Below are positions 1 to 12,122 of a stretch of 64,000 nucleotides of DNA, one piece after another; the stretch's first letter is position 1, and every line of letters begins with the position of its first letter. The stretch is from Hirundichthys speculiger (Eukaryota > Chordata > Actinopteri > Beloniformes > Exocoetidae). Both the position numbers and the translations under genes were made by a program. Location of the stretch: NCBI GenBank assembly GCA_018398805.1, contig JAGFBZ010001285.1, positions 1-64,000 of the forward strand, written 5' to 3'. The notes below the pieces were generated by a model. The model did no database searches, was not told where the DNA came from, and saw only the letters and a list, made by a program, of their open reading frames with translations.

Positions 1-2118
1 CATATTGTACTAACGTTGAACTGTCTGCTAACGCAATTAGCGGCGAATAGATAACGTTGATGCTAATGGTGACTCACTAAATTAGTGACATAAAGATTAA
101 TTTACGGTGTAGTGGGGGAGTGTGTGGAGGGGAGGGGGGGGGGGTTGGTGGCGAGCAGAGGCAGAGGGAGGTGTGGCTAATGGCACACTTGTTTTTGTCT
201 ACAGGCAGTGCTCAACAGCAACCTAGCGGTGAAAATGATTTCGCTTTTTGCTCCTTTAAGTGTTTACATGGTAACTTTTATTCGGCTTTAACTTTAATTC
301 TGAATTAAAGAGGATTTAAACTTCCCATGTAAACGCACTCACTGTCCAATAAAGGCCACTAGTGCCAAAAAAAACAATTATGATTTGCTGAAAACATTGG
401 CTTAAAATAAAATTTTAAAATAGCTCTGTCTTCTGGAAGTGTCACCGTTATGTGGAAACACTGAGGTTCGTGGTTCTCGTCGGTTCGTATAGAAACATGA
501 CTTATGTTCTGGAGTGATGTCTATTACTGCTTTTCTTTTTAAACACCTGCTTGAATCAGGTGCTTTTAAATGTTGAAGAAAGGCAGGAAGTTGACCCCTG
601 TTCTATCACATTAATGGAACTGAAGTGTTACTGCACATATAAACTCAGTAGCTGACCATGTTCAAGACAAAAACCTTTCCATGTTGTCTCAGAACAATTT
701 AAACTTTTTGTTACCTGCTGAATGTTCTCACAGTCATGTGACTGTTCCATGACTCAAGCCATTTAACATCACAGGCTGATTTTTTTTTTTTTTTGACAAA
801 CTTGAAGGTACATTTTTATCTAAAAGGAAACATAATTTCACCTTTTTCACAAATTGACAACACTTTAGAGGCCTTAATGAAAACGCTGTGACAGGTTTTG
901 GTGAAAACGTCCCAGTGTTGCAGGACAACAGCTGCTTTTTCAACATATTTTTACAGATTTATTAATGATGACTGTGTTTTGTTTTTTTTTTTTGCTTTTT
1001 TTTTGGGGGGGGGGGGGTGGAGTTAACCACTTCACTCATCTTCATCTCTCCCTCAGGGTGGTCTTTTCTTTCCTTTCAGATCTATCCTAGAACTTTGAGC
1101 TACCCACTTCAGAAGCACAAAACTGTAGCATGATGGGAAACTGGGAGTTGATAAAGATGAGGATGCTCAGTAACTTTCCTCTAATCTGGGACAGGACTGC
1201 AAATATGACCAACTCAGATGTGGGTGACCACAAGTGAGCAAAGTGACAAAGTTTTGTTAAATATGAATTTTTGATTCAGTCCTCATTAAATTTAGAGAAA
1301 AGGTGATTTTTGTCATAACAGGCACATATCATATGTAATTGGTCCCTCATGCAGGTATTCATAAAATACTATTGAGCTGAACTCGATATCCACTTTTATT
1401 ACTAAGCTATGACAGTTTTTTTATGTTTGATTTTGATCGTTCAAAAAATCCCTTTAATGCCCATTACTCACAACTTTTAATGAGTGATTTCCACCATCAT
1501 CGGACGGAGATTCTTAAACGTATCTGATATGATTAAGGCAGGACGGATCTACTCATCAGAGAAGAGATGCATCTTTGTTTTCCATGAATGAATGCGATGC
1601 TTTGCACTGCGGCAACTGGAAGTGAAAAGTTAGCAAATGAGCTCTAAATTAACATCGCTCTGTCATTTCACTTCATTGACCTTTTTACATCCTGCCATTA
1701 GTCTGCCGGTTGAGTTAAGGGGGAATCGGGGGGGATGCTCAGTGAGCCACAGTACGACTGCACCATTGAGGATTTACAGTTTTACTACAAGTGGGAGGTT
1801 TCATGTCTCCAAAGGCCTGGGATTTAAGTGATTTAATATCAGTATCAAAGAGACGGAGAACTGAAGCTCATTCATGCACACTGTAGCCAAGGCAGCTACA
1901 CTTTTTTTTTTTTTTCATAATCCCTGATAGGGTTGACTAATGAAAGTAATTTAACCATCTCCAAGACAATGGCGCATTATTCGTCTCGCAATAAAGAGAC
2001 ATCAGACAGAGGAAAAGAAGCTATAATCTTTGAGGAAGCTGCTTTATAGAAAAAAACATTCTTCTTGTGCAGAACTGGCTGTGATGTACAAGACAATGTT
2101 TTATACTGTCAGATGTTT
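1..2118. other. Intergenic sequence, no gene recognised
   Basis: AT-rich sequence with homopolymer runs (poly-G at about 128-143 and 1005-1019). Positions 255-345 match the 3' terminal part of the Harbinger-like repeats at 14000-14095 and 32780-32872, down to the shared end CATGTAAACGCAC. No open frame resembles a known protein. Confidence 0.5.
255..345 (+). repeat. 3' end fragment of Harbinger-like repeat family
   Basis: Starting at AAGTGTTTACATGGTAAC, it follows the 3' ends of the two longer copies in this window almost base for base and stops at the same terminal GTAAACGCAC. The rest of the element is missing or unrecognisable. Confidence 0.6.
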
Positions 2119-2478
2119 GCTGTCAGCAGGGGCGTAGCCAGAAAAAAAACTCTGGGGTGGCCACCTGGGGCCAGTCTTTTAATTGGGGTGGCCAAGTGAC
2201 TAATACAAAGAAGACACAACAGAACAATAGGAATGCCCAAAAATAATAAAATTTATTATGAAATAACAAGAATAAAGTTTTCACAGCTTACAGAATTATC
2301 TCTGAGGGCATCGTGCTCCATGGCACAGTGGTAACAGTGTTCAAATAAAAAGCAATCAAGAGAAAAAAAAATACAAGTAGCCCATAAAAACTAAACATAA
2401 AACCAGAATATTCAAAATAAACTACATTCTCTTCACAGTTATGCTACTTGTACATCCATTGTGCTCTCCATTGGGCTC

Positions 2479-4633
2479 TCACAGTAGCTGTATCCTTCTG
2501 TTGTGATGATTTGCAGCAAATTTATCAACAAACTCGTCTAAATTTAAAGACGCTGCCCTTCTGTGCTCTATGCTCAACACCCCGAGATCACTTAGCCTTT
2601 CTTCTCCCATAGTAGTTCTCAGGTGTGTCTTCACAAGTTTCAAACAGGAGAAGCTGCGTTCACAAGCAGCTGTGCTGACAGGTATTGCCAGTGCTATTTT
2701 GCAAAGCCGAGAGAAAACATCAAAGACCTCTTGGTATGGTTCGATAAATGCTGTGAGGTCTACAACTGCATGTGGTCTCTGCATCCCTTGTTTTACCTTA
2801 CGGTCTAAAAGTCTTTTCACTTGGTGGAGTTCATGCTCTAGATCAACAAGGTCACATCCATACATTTTGGCAAATGCAAAAAGCCTAGTTTTGTCAAAAA
2901 AACTGGTACTGCTTGGATTTAAAGCTTGTATTCCACACATTATATCACAGTTTTGATGGGAAAATCGGCTTCTGAGCTCACTAAGCATCCTATCCAAAAC
3001 TACATTAAATAGTCCCGTCCTGTAATACTCTTTGTCATTACCCATTTCCTGGCTGCCCACAGTAGACAGAACATGATATCCCTGTAGCTTTGCGCTTAGC
3101 TTTCTCTTGCGTTTAGGAACAGGGTCTATACTGACATCACATTGCTTTGCAAGGTCCAAAACAGTGTTCCACAAATCTCCAAACACCTGCTCTCTCTTGT
3201 AAGACTCAAAAGTGTCAATAAGTGTCCCCACAAGGTTTACAGCTTTTGCCAAATCCAGAGAGGAAGACTGGAGCATATCTGAGAGTAATTTGGCATCTCC
3301 CAGAAGTTTCTTGAATATGGCAAGAAATGCTATGAACTGCAGGTTGATTTGAGGCAACAGGCCCCTGGCACCTATTGACCTCTCCCCACTGTTCTCCTCA
3401 CCCAGGTCTTCGAGCACTTTTATAACTGCTGGTAACCTATCCCACAGATTTCGGCAGGCATAATACCTGGAAGCCCACCGGGTGTCACTCAGCACTTGTA
3501 ATTCTCTAGGGGCATCTGCTGGGTACATGTCCCTCTGTACTTGTAGCCATCGTGAATGTACTGCTGACCCAGACATGTATGTGTACAGCTGCTGTAACAG
3601 GGAAAAAAAGCATTCAGCCTCTGGCAGCCCCCTCACTGTGTCCACAAGTACCAAGTTGAGGCAATGAGCAGAGCAGTGAACATAGAACGCCAGACTCGCT
3701 ACCTCCTTGATTCTAACCTGCACACCGCTGTGTTTGCCACTCATTACTGCCGCCCCATCATAAGCCTGTCCAACAAGGTTACTCTTGTAATCAAGACCGT
3801 ACTGTTTCAAGAGACTTATTATTTTTTTGCTTAAGCTCTCTGCGTCAAGTTTCTTGGCTTCCTCAAACCCCAAAAAACTTTCATGGATCTGACCATTGTA
3901 GTAGTACCGTACCACGAATGACATTTGCTCCATTTTCTTTTTGTCTTTTGTTTCATCAACAAGTATGCTAAAGCACCACTTTCCTTGACCTCTTTTTATT
4001 ATGACGTGCGCACCATCTCTGCTAAACATGACAAAATTTCATTTTGGATATCAGGACTTGTATATTTTGCATTTCTGGGGCCGTTCAGTTTTTTCAAAAC
4101 CTTTTCATCATGCTTTGCTATGATATCCAACATTCCCAAAAAGTTCCCTCTCCTACTTAAATCCATGGATTCACGGTGTCCTCGCAAACCAATGTTCTGA
4201 ATAGCACAATGAAGAATCACTTCTGCAAGAGTTTTGATGTACCCCCTGTTTTCTTCGACAATTTTGTTGTAATTTTGATTTAATTGCTCCATTACAGATC
4301 CCTGTTTTTTTTCAGCAAGTTGATATTCTTTCCATGCTAACATAGCTTCCCTGTGATGTTCACTTCTGCTATGTGCAGCAAACCCTCCATCTCTATATGT
4401 AGCTTTTTTCCAGTTTTTGAAACCTGAACTGGTGAAAGTACTCTCAGCATGACCAGGTAAACTGAAATGCCGACATGCATAACAAAAGGCAGAGTCTTCA
4501 GAAGCAGAGTACTCTAACCAGGGCTGAAGTGTGTACCACTCTCCCTTGAAGCTTCTGTTTCGGTCGCCCTGGAGCGTCTTGGGGAATTGGAGTTGCGGTT
4601 GTGCTGGCGCTTCATATCTTGATTTTGAAATGT
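2479..4633 (-). pseudogene. hAT transposase main exon (TTF zinc finger to hATC), frame-disrupted
   Basis: The exon starts after TTTTACAG at 4634 and above. It reads through the family motif FPKTLQGDRNRSF, a TTF-type zinc finger (PWLEYS...FCYACRHF...FTSSGFKNWKKA...H..SEHH), then a helical linker. Around 3995-4030 the frame changes, and the downstream 516-codon frame resumes with FSILVDETKD (first catalytic Asp region), CSAHCLNLVLVD (Cys/His insertion domain), DTRWASRYYACR, and the C-terminal ACERSFSCLKLVKTHLR dimerisation motif with its conserved Glu. The local sequence suggests more than one small indel at the junction. It resembles ZMYM1/TTF-type hAT transposases. Confidence 0.88.
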
Positions 4634-5436
4634 CTGTAAAACACCAATGAATTCAATATTAGTAGAAGGTTTTAATATACTCCTCACTTCCAAGGACATT
4701 TAGGTATTTTTTAACTAGACCAATCATGTTACAGATGAAATATGCAAATATGACCAAACAACATCCTAGAAATTATTATAAACACACACACACAAACACA
4801 CACAGGCCCAAATTACCAAATATAAGATGATCCTGAAGACAACCCCCTTTGATATTTAGGGGGAAACTTTTCTTTTTAAGACCAACATTTTGTTTCACAT
4901 AGAAAACCTATTTATGTCAAAATGCTATTTATGAATTGTTTATCACACTTTATCACATTTAAATAGAACATATCTCACAGTATATTTTTGAGCACTCCTA
5001 ACAAAGCACAGCGATTGGCTACTCAGCAGCACAGAGATCAGCATCTCTGCTCACTCGGGGTTGACAGACATGTCATTCTCCTGAGCAAGCTCGTTGAATG
5101 GCGCTGTCCGTGGTACCGACGTGAGTCACGTGACATTGACTTAAATGATAGACGTCCAACTACGGTAGTTTTCATAATGTAACAAGGATAAAATCTACAA
5201 ACACTATGTGGACAAGACCATTCGCTGTACTGCTGTGAGGAATGATGGCTGAATCATTCAGTATTGGAACATATTTTTGGTGCTACTTTAATCCGTGAAT
5301 GACCTCCCATTTTAAAAGGCTTAGTTTAGAACAGAATCCCCGTCTTATATCTCGCCTTGCGAGCCACAGGTTGGCTACCTAGAACCTAGATGATAGCGGG
5401 ATGCTCAAGTGTGTATCCATTCTGCACGTAGCATAC

Positions 5437-5701
5437 CTGGAGGGCACAATGTTGTGGCACGCCTGCCTGCTGCTTCTTCATGAACACTGGTGCTGGTTCC
5501 ACTTTCTTCTCTCACAGTTTCCTCTTCCTCAGCTGACTCCATCTCCTCCAGTACTGGATCTACTGATGCTCCGGTTTCTATTATCTCCCTCTCTGCTGCT
5601 GTTGCTATTTGTTGATCTCCTCGTGGTTGAGTGAAGAATGGATGGACTCTCCTCTTGCCCCTGTCCGTATCCATTGTGTTATCTTTAACGAAAGGTTTCA
5701 C
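5437..5701 (-). CDS. hAT transposase, N-terminal exon
   Basis: The open frame starts with Met at 5701 (a second Met follows nine residues later, MDTDRGKRRVHPFF) and runs to a clean donor, CCTCCAG|GTATGC. It encodes an acidic, low-complexity leader. It ends one base into a codon, which matches the two-base start of exon 2 after its TTTTACAG acceptor, giving aspartate. The phase match and the position inside the element make this the first coding exon of the TTF/ZMYM-type transposase. Confidence 0.7.
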
Positions 5702-5814
5702 ACATTTATCTTATCACACTGCCTTTACTTCTCTTTTGTTTATAAAATAGCAGGATTCATGTTATCTATAGTTAGGCTCAGGGTCACGGTGGTTCTCATT
5801 TTCAGCATGGGGAG

Positions 5815-6290
5815 TCGCCCCGCCGCCCTCCTCTCTCCTCCGTCGGAAGAGAGGCGCGCGGCCAGCCTTCCGGCGCGCGGGCGCCTCCCCGTTCGCGCGG
5901 GGTTAGTCGCCGTTTGTGGGTCGACGGTGCCCGACCCACAAACGGCGGCTAACCCCGCCGCCGTTAGTGGGTCCCCGCAAACGGCGGCGGAGACCGTTTT
6001 TGGTTCGGCGGCGCCCGACCCACAAACGGCGGCGGGGTTAGCCGCGGCGGCTAACAAACGGCGGCTAACCCCGCCGCCGTTTGTGGGTCGGGCGCCGCCA
6101 ACCTACAAAACGGCGGTGGGGTTAGCCGCGGCGCGGTTTGCCGGGCTAAACGGCGGCTAACTCCGCCGCCGTTTGTGAAACCCCGCCGCCGTTTGTGGCG
6201 GCGCCCGACGTCGCGACAAAGGCGGGCCGGTCGAGGGGAACGGTGGTCGGGGCATCGGCCGTTCGGGGTGTTTCCCCGGGTGCTCCCTAT
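5815..6290. repeat. GC-rich block of nested inverted repeats inside the hAT element
   Basis: About 475 bp of very high GC, CpG-rich sequence built from many forward and reverse copies of AAACGGCGGCGG and GTTAGCCGC, often joined as CCGACCCACAAACGGCGG facing CCGCCGTTTGTGGGTCGG. It lies upstream of the transposase start on the same strand and contrasts sharply with the AT-rich flanks. It could act as promoter or subterminal transposase-binding sequence, or be an inserted foldback repeat. The open frames here are by-products of the repeat. Confidence 0.8.
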
Positions 6291-6798
6291 GGCCACCCCG
6301 AGCCTGATTGGGGCTACTTTGTTGGAACTAACTATGCTAACTTAGTACTAGCATGCTAGGCAGAGGTCGTTTCAAACACCCATAGCAACTCAACTATATC
6401 GACAGTCCACCTCTTATAATTGATGAAAAATAACTCTATGACCTTCCTTTGTAGTAAGACTTACTCAATCAACTTACTTACCAGTATGTTAGGCTACTGA
6501 AGCAAATTCTCTCGTTCTGTGGAAGTCGTTCCTTCTTTCTTCGTCTTTTCAGCCGTTCGCAAATGGTGACGAGAATGCACTGCGCTTGCGTACCTCCGCT
6601 GTTGACGTTCTCTTCCCCGCCCCTTTTTATTATTATAAATATAAATTGTGAAGATATAAGACTAGATTTGAAATATATGTATTTAATAATGCATTTGATA
6701 TATTTCATTAAAAAAAAAAAAAAAAAAAAAAAAAAACTTTTTTTTTCCCTCAGAGGGTGTGTCTGTTGGGGGGGCCAATGGGGTCCCAAGCAACTGAT

Positions 6799-6822
6799 CA
6801 ATGGGGGCCGCGGCCCCCATTG
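6799..6822. repeat. 24-bp perfect palindrome near the hAT terminus
   Basis: CAATGGGGGCCG followed by its exact reverse complement, 23 bp inside the element's right end. Subterminal palindromes are common binding sites in hAT elements; that role is inferred here. Confidence 0.7.
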
Positions 6823-6853
6823 GCCCCCACGTAGATACGCCCCTGGCTGTCAG

Positions 6854-8149
6854 ATCTCAGAAGTTCCCTTCTCGAAACCTGAAATGCTCCAAAAAACATG
6901 TGCGATTGTGACACTGCGTTGATGCATTTAAGTTAGTTCCTGAAGCACAGTCACATAAAGGTTCATAATAGATTATTTTTTGGCCTACGGTGATCTGAAT
7001 TATTGATGGAATATGCCTTTATTTCTGCAAAGAAAGGAGAAAATAAGCACATTTTACAGAAGAGCTTCCTCTAAACCTGAGTTTATAAGCTGCAAAACAC
7101 AACAGTGACATGATCTAACATCACGTAGGATGAGCATGTTAGGAAGCTGACTTATTTACGTGCTCCAGACAGGCAATGACTCATCTGGGTTTGGGTGTCT
7201 GGCTTTCAGATAAATGTTAGATGCTATTATAAACAGCTACTACTGCTAAACGTTCCAGCAGGTTATTACTGATGACATCTTTGAGCTCATTTAAAGGTAG
7301 AGTACTAAATAGACAGCTGATCTTTTTCATTGTTGTTGCTGAAAACAGCTGCCCTACTGACATTTTTGGTTTCTCATATTTTTCTGATAGCTGTCGTTAC
7401 TTCTTATAAAAGGGAAGATAACTTATATGTAAGAATTACTTTAGCAGTAGTATATACAGTGTTCTAGTGAGACAATCAATCAGCAGTTAACAATTACACT
7501 GACCACAACAGAAGAGCAAAGTGGATTTATTCTCCAAGTTGTATAAAAGATCAGAGAGGTCATTGACTCACATCACAGAATTAAGGATGCTTTGGAAATG
7601 ACAAATCATCAGTAGGAAATAGTCATTTTTAAACCATCACATGAACAACATGAGGACCTTGAGATAAGTTCTTCAGACGCCTAAGTGTCAAAACGTAAAG
7701 ATCTTGATGGAGCCAGATTTGATAACCAGAGCAAGTCACGGACTTATGAATCAGCATCATATAATAATATATATAATAAGGCCATGCTGACCCCAAAATG
7801 CAGTTTTCACACAACAATAACGAAGACAAGGACTTACAGCTGTTAGGATATTATGACATACGTAAAACAAGAAGGCCTGTCTTATAACTTAAACCACATC
7901 TCATTATACTAAAGGAGTAACATAAAATATATTTGAGCTGGGAGCAGTGCTGAAATTATTGCTTGCAAATGTTTCTGTAATCCAGTAGTTCAGAGGCGCT
8001 GACCTGCACAAACCCGTTCATTTGAATCAGCAGGAAACATCTAAAACACGCAGGGGAGTGGACCTCAAACACCACCAAACTTTGGGCGTTTTGGTTTTAT
8101 ACATTCAACATAAATATTCAAAATCTTCCAGGCATCATCTCTACCGCCT
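6854..8149. other. Intergenic sequence, nothing recognised
   Basis: AT-rich, mostly unique-looking sequence without a convincing exon or repeat terminus. Open frames are short and do not resemble known proteins. Confidence 0.4.
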
Positions 8150-8153
8150 TTAA

Positions 8154-9364
8154 CCCTTGTGTGGTGTTAGGATTTTCTGCATTCTCGGGTGTGTTAAGGG
8201 GTCCTTTGGACCCCTTGGGGTTTCATACCATAACTCAGCCCCTGTGCAGGCTAGAGACATTCTGTTTTCATCAACGGAGGAAAACTTGAGGATGCCCTTT
8301 AGGTCACTGACCTACCACTAGGTTTCTCCCAACCTGAGGGGGCGGAGCCTATTTGAAATGCTTTTTTTTTCCACGCCACCAGCCCCACTTCTCAGCCTCT
8401 GTGTGGGCTAGAGACACACTGTCTTCACTGGAGGGTTACTGGTGGGTAGCTGTGACATCACTGACCCTCCCTATGATGATCTCGACCTTTGGGGGCGGAG
8501 TTTTGCCATCACGCACGCCACAAATCCCACTTCTCAACCTCTGTGTGGGCTAGACATGCTATTTTCACTATTGGGTTACTGGTGGGTAGCCTTGACATCA
8601 CTGACCCTCCCTATGATGACCTCGACCTTTGGGGGCTAGAGACATGCTGTGTGGGCTAGAGACATGCTGTCTTCACTGGAGGGTTACTGGTGCATTGCTG
8701 TGATGTCACTAACCTTCCCTGTACTGACTGTCACCTTGGGGGGCGGAGTTTTGCCATCATGCATGCGACGAATCCCACAACTTAGCCCTTGTGAGGGCCA
8801 AAGACACACTGTCTTCACCAGGGTGTTGCTTGTGGGTGGTTTCTGACCAGTCCCCAATCTACATTGGTCCAAGGGGGTGGAGTCTGACCTCCATGCCACT
8901 ATTGATACTATTATTAGACCATATCAGGTACCATGTACCTTGACCTCTTCTATATTATCTATAAATACATCACATACAGTAAAACAGTTATGATCAATAC
9001 TACAGTCAACTTGCTTATAAATAAAGGAAAGCAGGCCTTCAGTACTATTGATATTTATTGCATGGAATTGATTTCACACAGGGGCTTGATTGTGGGATTT
9101 GTGTTGCGGGTGGCGTGGTAGCGAAGCCCCGCCCCCTTTGATCAAGGGTGGTTGTGGGACAGTAAGGTGCACTCAGGGCTGTCCCTGTTGACCCCCTGGT
9201 GCATGCATCATGTCTCTAGCACACACTGGGGCTGGGATGTAGGATTCCTCTTGCATAATGGCGGGGAAGTGAAGCCCTGCCCCTTGAAAAAAGTATTACT
9301 TGTATGATTTTTATTTTAGTAAAGACTGAAAATGGGTCCAAAAGACCCTAACATCACACAAGGG
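8154..9364 (+). mobile_element. piggyBac-like non-autonomous element, copy 1
   Basis: It is flanked by TTAA at 8150-8153 and 9365-9368. The inverted ends are CCCTTGTGTGGTGTTAGG and its near complement (CCTAACATCACACAAGGG). TTAA duplications with CCC-starting termini are the piggyBac signature. Inside are several degenerate copies of a roughly 100-140-bp unit containing ACCCTCC, CTCTAGCCCACACAG and GGGGGCGGAG motifs, and no transposase. A second copy lies in inverted orientation at 10578-12122. Confidence 0.85.
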
Positions 9365-9368
9365 TTAA

Positions 9369-10192
9369 TGAACTGAGTACAGGAGACAGGAGCAAAATAA
9401 GTATACGTGACCAAAAACTATGAAAATATTTTCTAATAAACAATAGATAAGTTATTTTACAGTTAGTTAAGGAAAACATTTGTATGGGCGTGACTTATCT
9501 GTACCTTATGGCCTTCTGCATGTTGTCACCATACTGCATTTACTCCACAGCAGAGAGACAGGTGTGGACGGATACAGGGGAACCTGTTGTGAGAAGGAAG
9601 CTGTGAGACCAGTCAAGATGTATTTCGTGATTCTCTCTCAGTCACCGTTACTGTTAAATTATTCCTTCTACAGCTCTGAAGGGAAGATGCCTCAGGGACA
9701 AACTTTAGAAGGACTGAGCCAAAGAACAGCATCACTCTGTAAACTGAGGAATCTTCTTTTGATTCGAGCCTGATGAAGAAGCAAACAGCCACAGTCTGAA
9801 GGAAATCTTCACTTCCTTTAGAGCAGTTCCAGGGATATTGGTTTACTGTGGTGAGAAATGCCACGACCCTTCTTCTTACTGGACGATGAGCCAAATCAGT
9901 TAGAAAGGGAAACACCCAGTGGTAAGATTCCAACACTCTGCTGTCATTTCATCACTCATTCAGTGATCTTCATCAGTGGAACCAAAAAACTGTAATGCAT
10001 TTTTTTCTTTTGTCTGCACAAAGAAGGCTTTGTGGCCTGAGAATGAGAAGAAGTTGATAAAGTCTGTTATGTCGTCCAACGCTGGGTATCCTGGATATCG
10101 ACTTGATATGCAGGATGCCGGTATATAAACTATAATCTGATTGTATGGAAGACACAAAAAGAATTTCTTTTCTAGTTAAGAGACGCATCAAT
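9369..10192. other. Spacer between the inverted piggyBac-like copies
   Basis: AT-rich sequence with no recognised gene. It separates the first piggyBac-like element from the hAT MITE that carries the second. Confidence 0.4.
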
Positions 10193-10577
10193 TTATAGAC
10201 CAGTGGTGCGCAAACTCTGTGGTACGCGTACCACCACCAGTGGTACGTGAGCGCTCTCTGGTGGTACACGACTTTCCACATTGTTTCCACATTTTCACTT
10301 AAAAGAAAAAATCGGAAACATAAAATACATTAGAAATTCCATCGTTTCAAATGAAATGTGTAGCTTGAGATAATTAAAATTGTGTCTTAAAAAAATATTT
10401 GTTGCATATTCAGTTGCAGCGCAGATGTAAACAACTTTTGAGTGTGTTTATTTTGTTCTGTATGAGAGTATGAGTATGTGAGAATTGTTGGACAGAGTTG
10501 TAAAGGTCTGATTCAGAAAAGTAACAATTCAGGTAATAAATAACCACAATAAGGAATAAACATCTCTGTGTGTTTAA

Positions 10578-12122
10578 CCCTGTTGTGCGATGTCAGGGTC
10601 TTTTGGACCCATTTTCAATCTTTACTAAAATAAAAATCATACAAGTAATACTTTTTTCAACTTGAAAACTCATTGTCCTTGGCTTATTTTATGTGAGGGG
10701 CATGGAGGATAACTTTTTAGGGGGGAGCTCCCACTCTACACCCCCCCTTCACATTTACATCACTCTCAGGGTGTTTGGGTCCAAAGGACCCCAATGTAAA
10801 ACAATAGGGCAGTGGTCTACTCTACAGCTTTAGTGTGAACATTGGAATAGGACCATATAGATTGTTACATACCTTTACTTGCCTTCCTTTTACCAGAGAC
10901 TAGAATACCTGAACAGGGGGTGGAGTGGGGATATATTTTTCCCAATCAAACTTGACCCAAGGGGGCGGGGCTTCACTACCACGCCATTATGCAACAGGAA
11001 TCCTACATCCCAGCCCCTGTGTGTGCTAGAGACATGATGCATGCACCAGGGGGGTCAACAGGGACAGCCCTGAGTGCACCTTAGTGTCCCACAACCACCC
11101 TTGATCAAAGGGGGCGGGGTTTCGCTACCACACCACCCGCAACACAAATCCCACAATCAAGCCCCTGTGTGAAATCAATTCCATGCAATAAATATCAATA
11201 GTACTGAAGGCCTGCTTTCCTTTATTTATAAGCAAGTTGACTGCAGTATTGATCATAACTGTTTTACTGTATGTGATGTATTTATAGATAATATAGAAGA
11301 AGGTCAAGGTACATGGCACCTGATATGGTCTAATAATAGTATCAATAGTGGCATGGAGGTCAGACTCCACCCCCTTGGACCAATGTAGATTGGGGACTGG
11401 TCAGAAACCACCCACAAGCAACACTCTGGTGAAGACAGTGTGTCTTTGGCCCTCACAAGGGCTAAGTTGTGGGATTTGTCGCATGCATGATAGGCAAAAC
11501 TCCGCCCCCCAAGGTGACAGTCAGTACAGGGGAAGGTCAGTGACATCACAGCAATGCACCAGTAACCCTCCAGTGAAGACAGCGTGTCTCTAGCCCACAC
11601 AGAGGCTGAGAAGTGGGAGTTGTGGTGTGCGTGATGGCGAAACTCTGCCCCCAAAGGTCGAGGTAATCATAGGGAGGGTCAGTGATGTCACAGCTACCCA
11701 CCAGTAACCCTCCAGTGAAGACAGTGTGTCTCTAGCCCACACAGAGGCTGAGAAGTGGGAGTTGTGGCGTGCATGATGGCGAAACTCCGCCCCCAGAGGT
11801 CGAGGTAATCATAGGGAGGGTCAGTGATGTCACAGCTACCCACCAGTAACCCTCCAGTGAAGACAGTGTGTCTCTAGCCCACACAGAGGCTGAGAAGTGG
11901 GGCTGGTGGTGTGGAAAAAAGTGTTTCGAATAGGCTCCGCCCCCTCAGGTTGGAGAAACCTAGTGGTAGGTCAGTGACCTAAAGGGCATCCTCAAGTTTC
12001 CTCCGGTGAAAACAGAATGTCTCTAGCCTAAACAGGGGCCGAGTTATGGTATGAAACCCCGTGGTGTCCAAAGGACCCCTTAACACCCCGAGAATGCAGA
12101 AAATCCTAACACCACACAAGGG
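10578..12122 (-). mobile_element. piggyBac-like non-autonomous element, copy 2 (inverted, nested)
   Basis: TTAA at 10574-10577 and 12123-12126, with the same termini as copy 1 in opposite orientation. It is longer than copy 1 (about 1.55 kb), mainly because the internal unit of about 135 bp is better preserved: at about 11560-11920 there are nearly identical repeats with CCTCCAGTGAAGACAG and GTGTCTCTAGCCCACACAGA. No transposase remains. Confidence 0.87.
11560..11925. repeat. Tandem ~135-bp minisatellite within piggyBac-like copy 2
   Basis: Three successive units, each running from CCCTCCAGTGAAGACAG through the CTCCGCCCCC-like motif to GTCACAGCTACCCACCAGTA, with only a few differences between them. 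Related but more diverged units occur in copy 1 on the other strand at about 8380-8770. Confidence 0.8.

Larger units (their letters stand above)
2127..6845 (-). mobile_element. 4.7-kb hAT element with transposase gene and perfect TSDs
   Basis: Terminal inverted repeats (TIRs) CAGGGGCGTA lie at both ends and are flanked by identical 8-bp target duplications GCTGTCAG (2119-2126 and 6846-6853). This is the hAT signature. The minus strand carries a two-exon transposase gene with an N-terminal TTF-type zinc finger and a C-terminal hAT dimerisation region. A GC-rich inverted-repeat block and a 24-bp perfect palindrome (6799-6822) lie on the upstream side. The intact TSDs suggest insertion that is not ancient; frame damage suggests this copy cannot make full-length transposase. 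Confidence 0.93.

Noticed and set aside
5609..6296. Open frames of 183, 105 and 81 codons across the GC-rich block
   Set aside because: They are produced by the low stop-codon density of the CGG-rich inverted repeats, exist on both strands, and show only repetitive Ala/Pro/Gly/Arg-rich translation.
8353..8846. Short overlapping open frames with similar sequence (SSLEGYWWVAV...)
   Set aside because: They are repeated translations of the minisatellite unit inside the piggyBac-like element, not genes.
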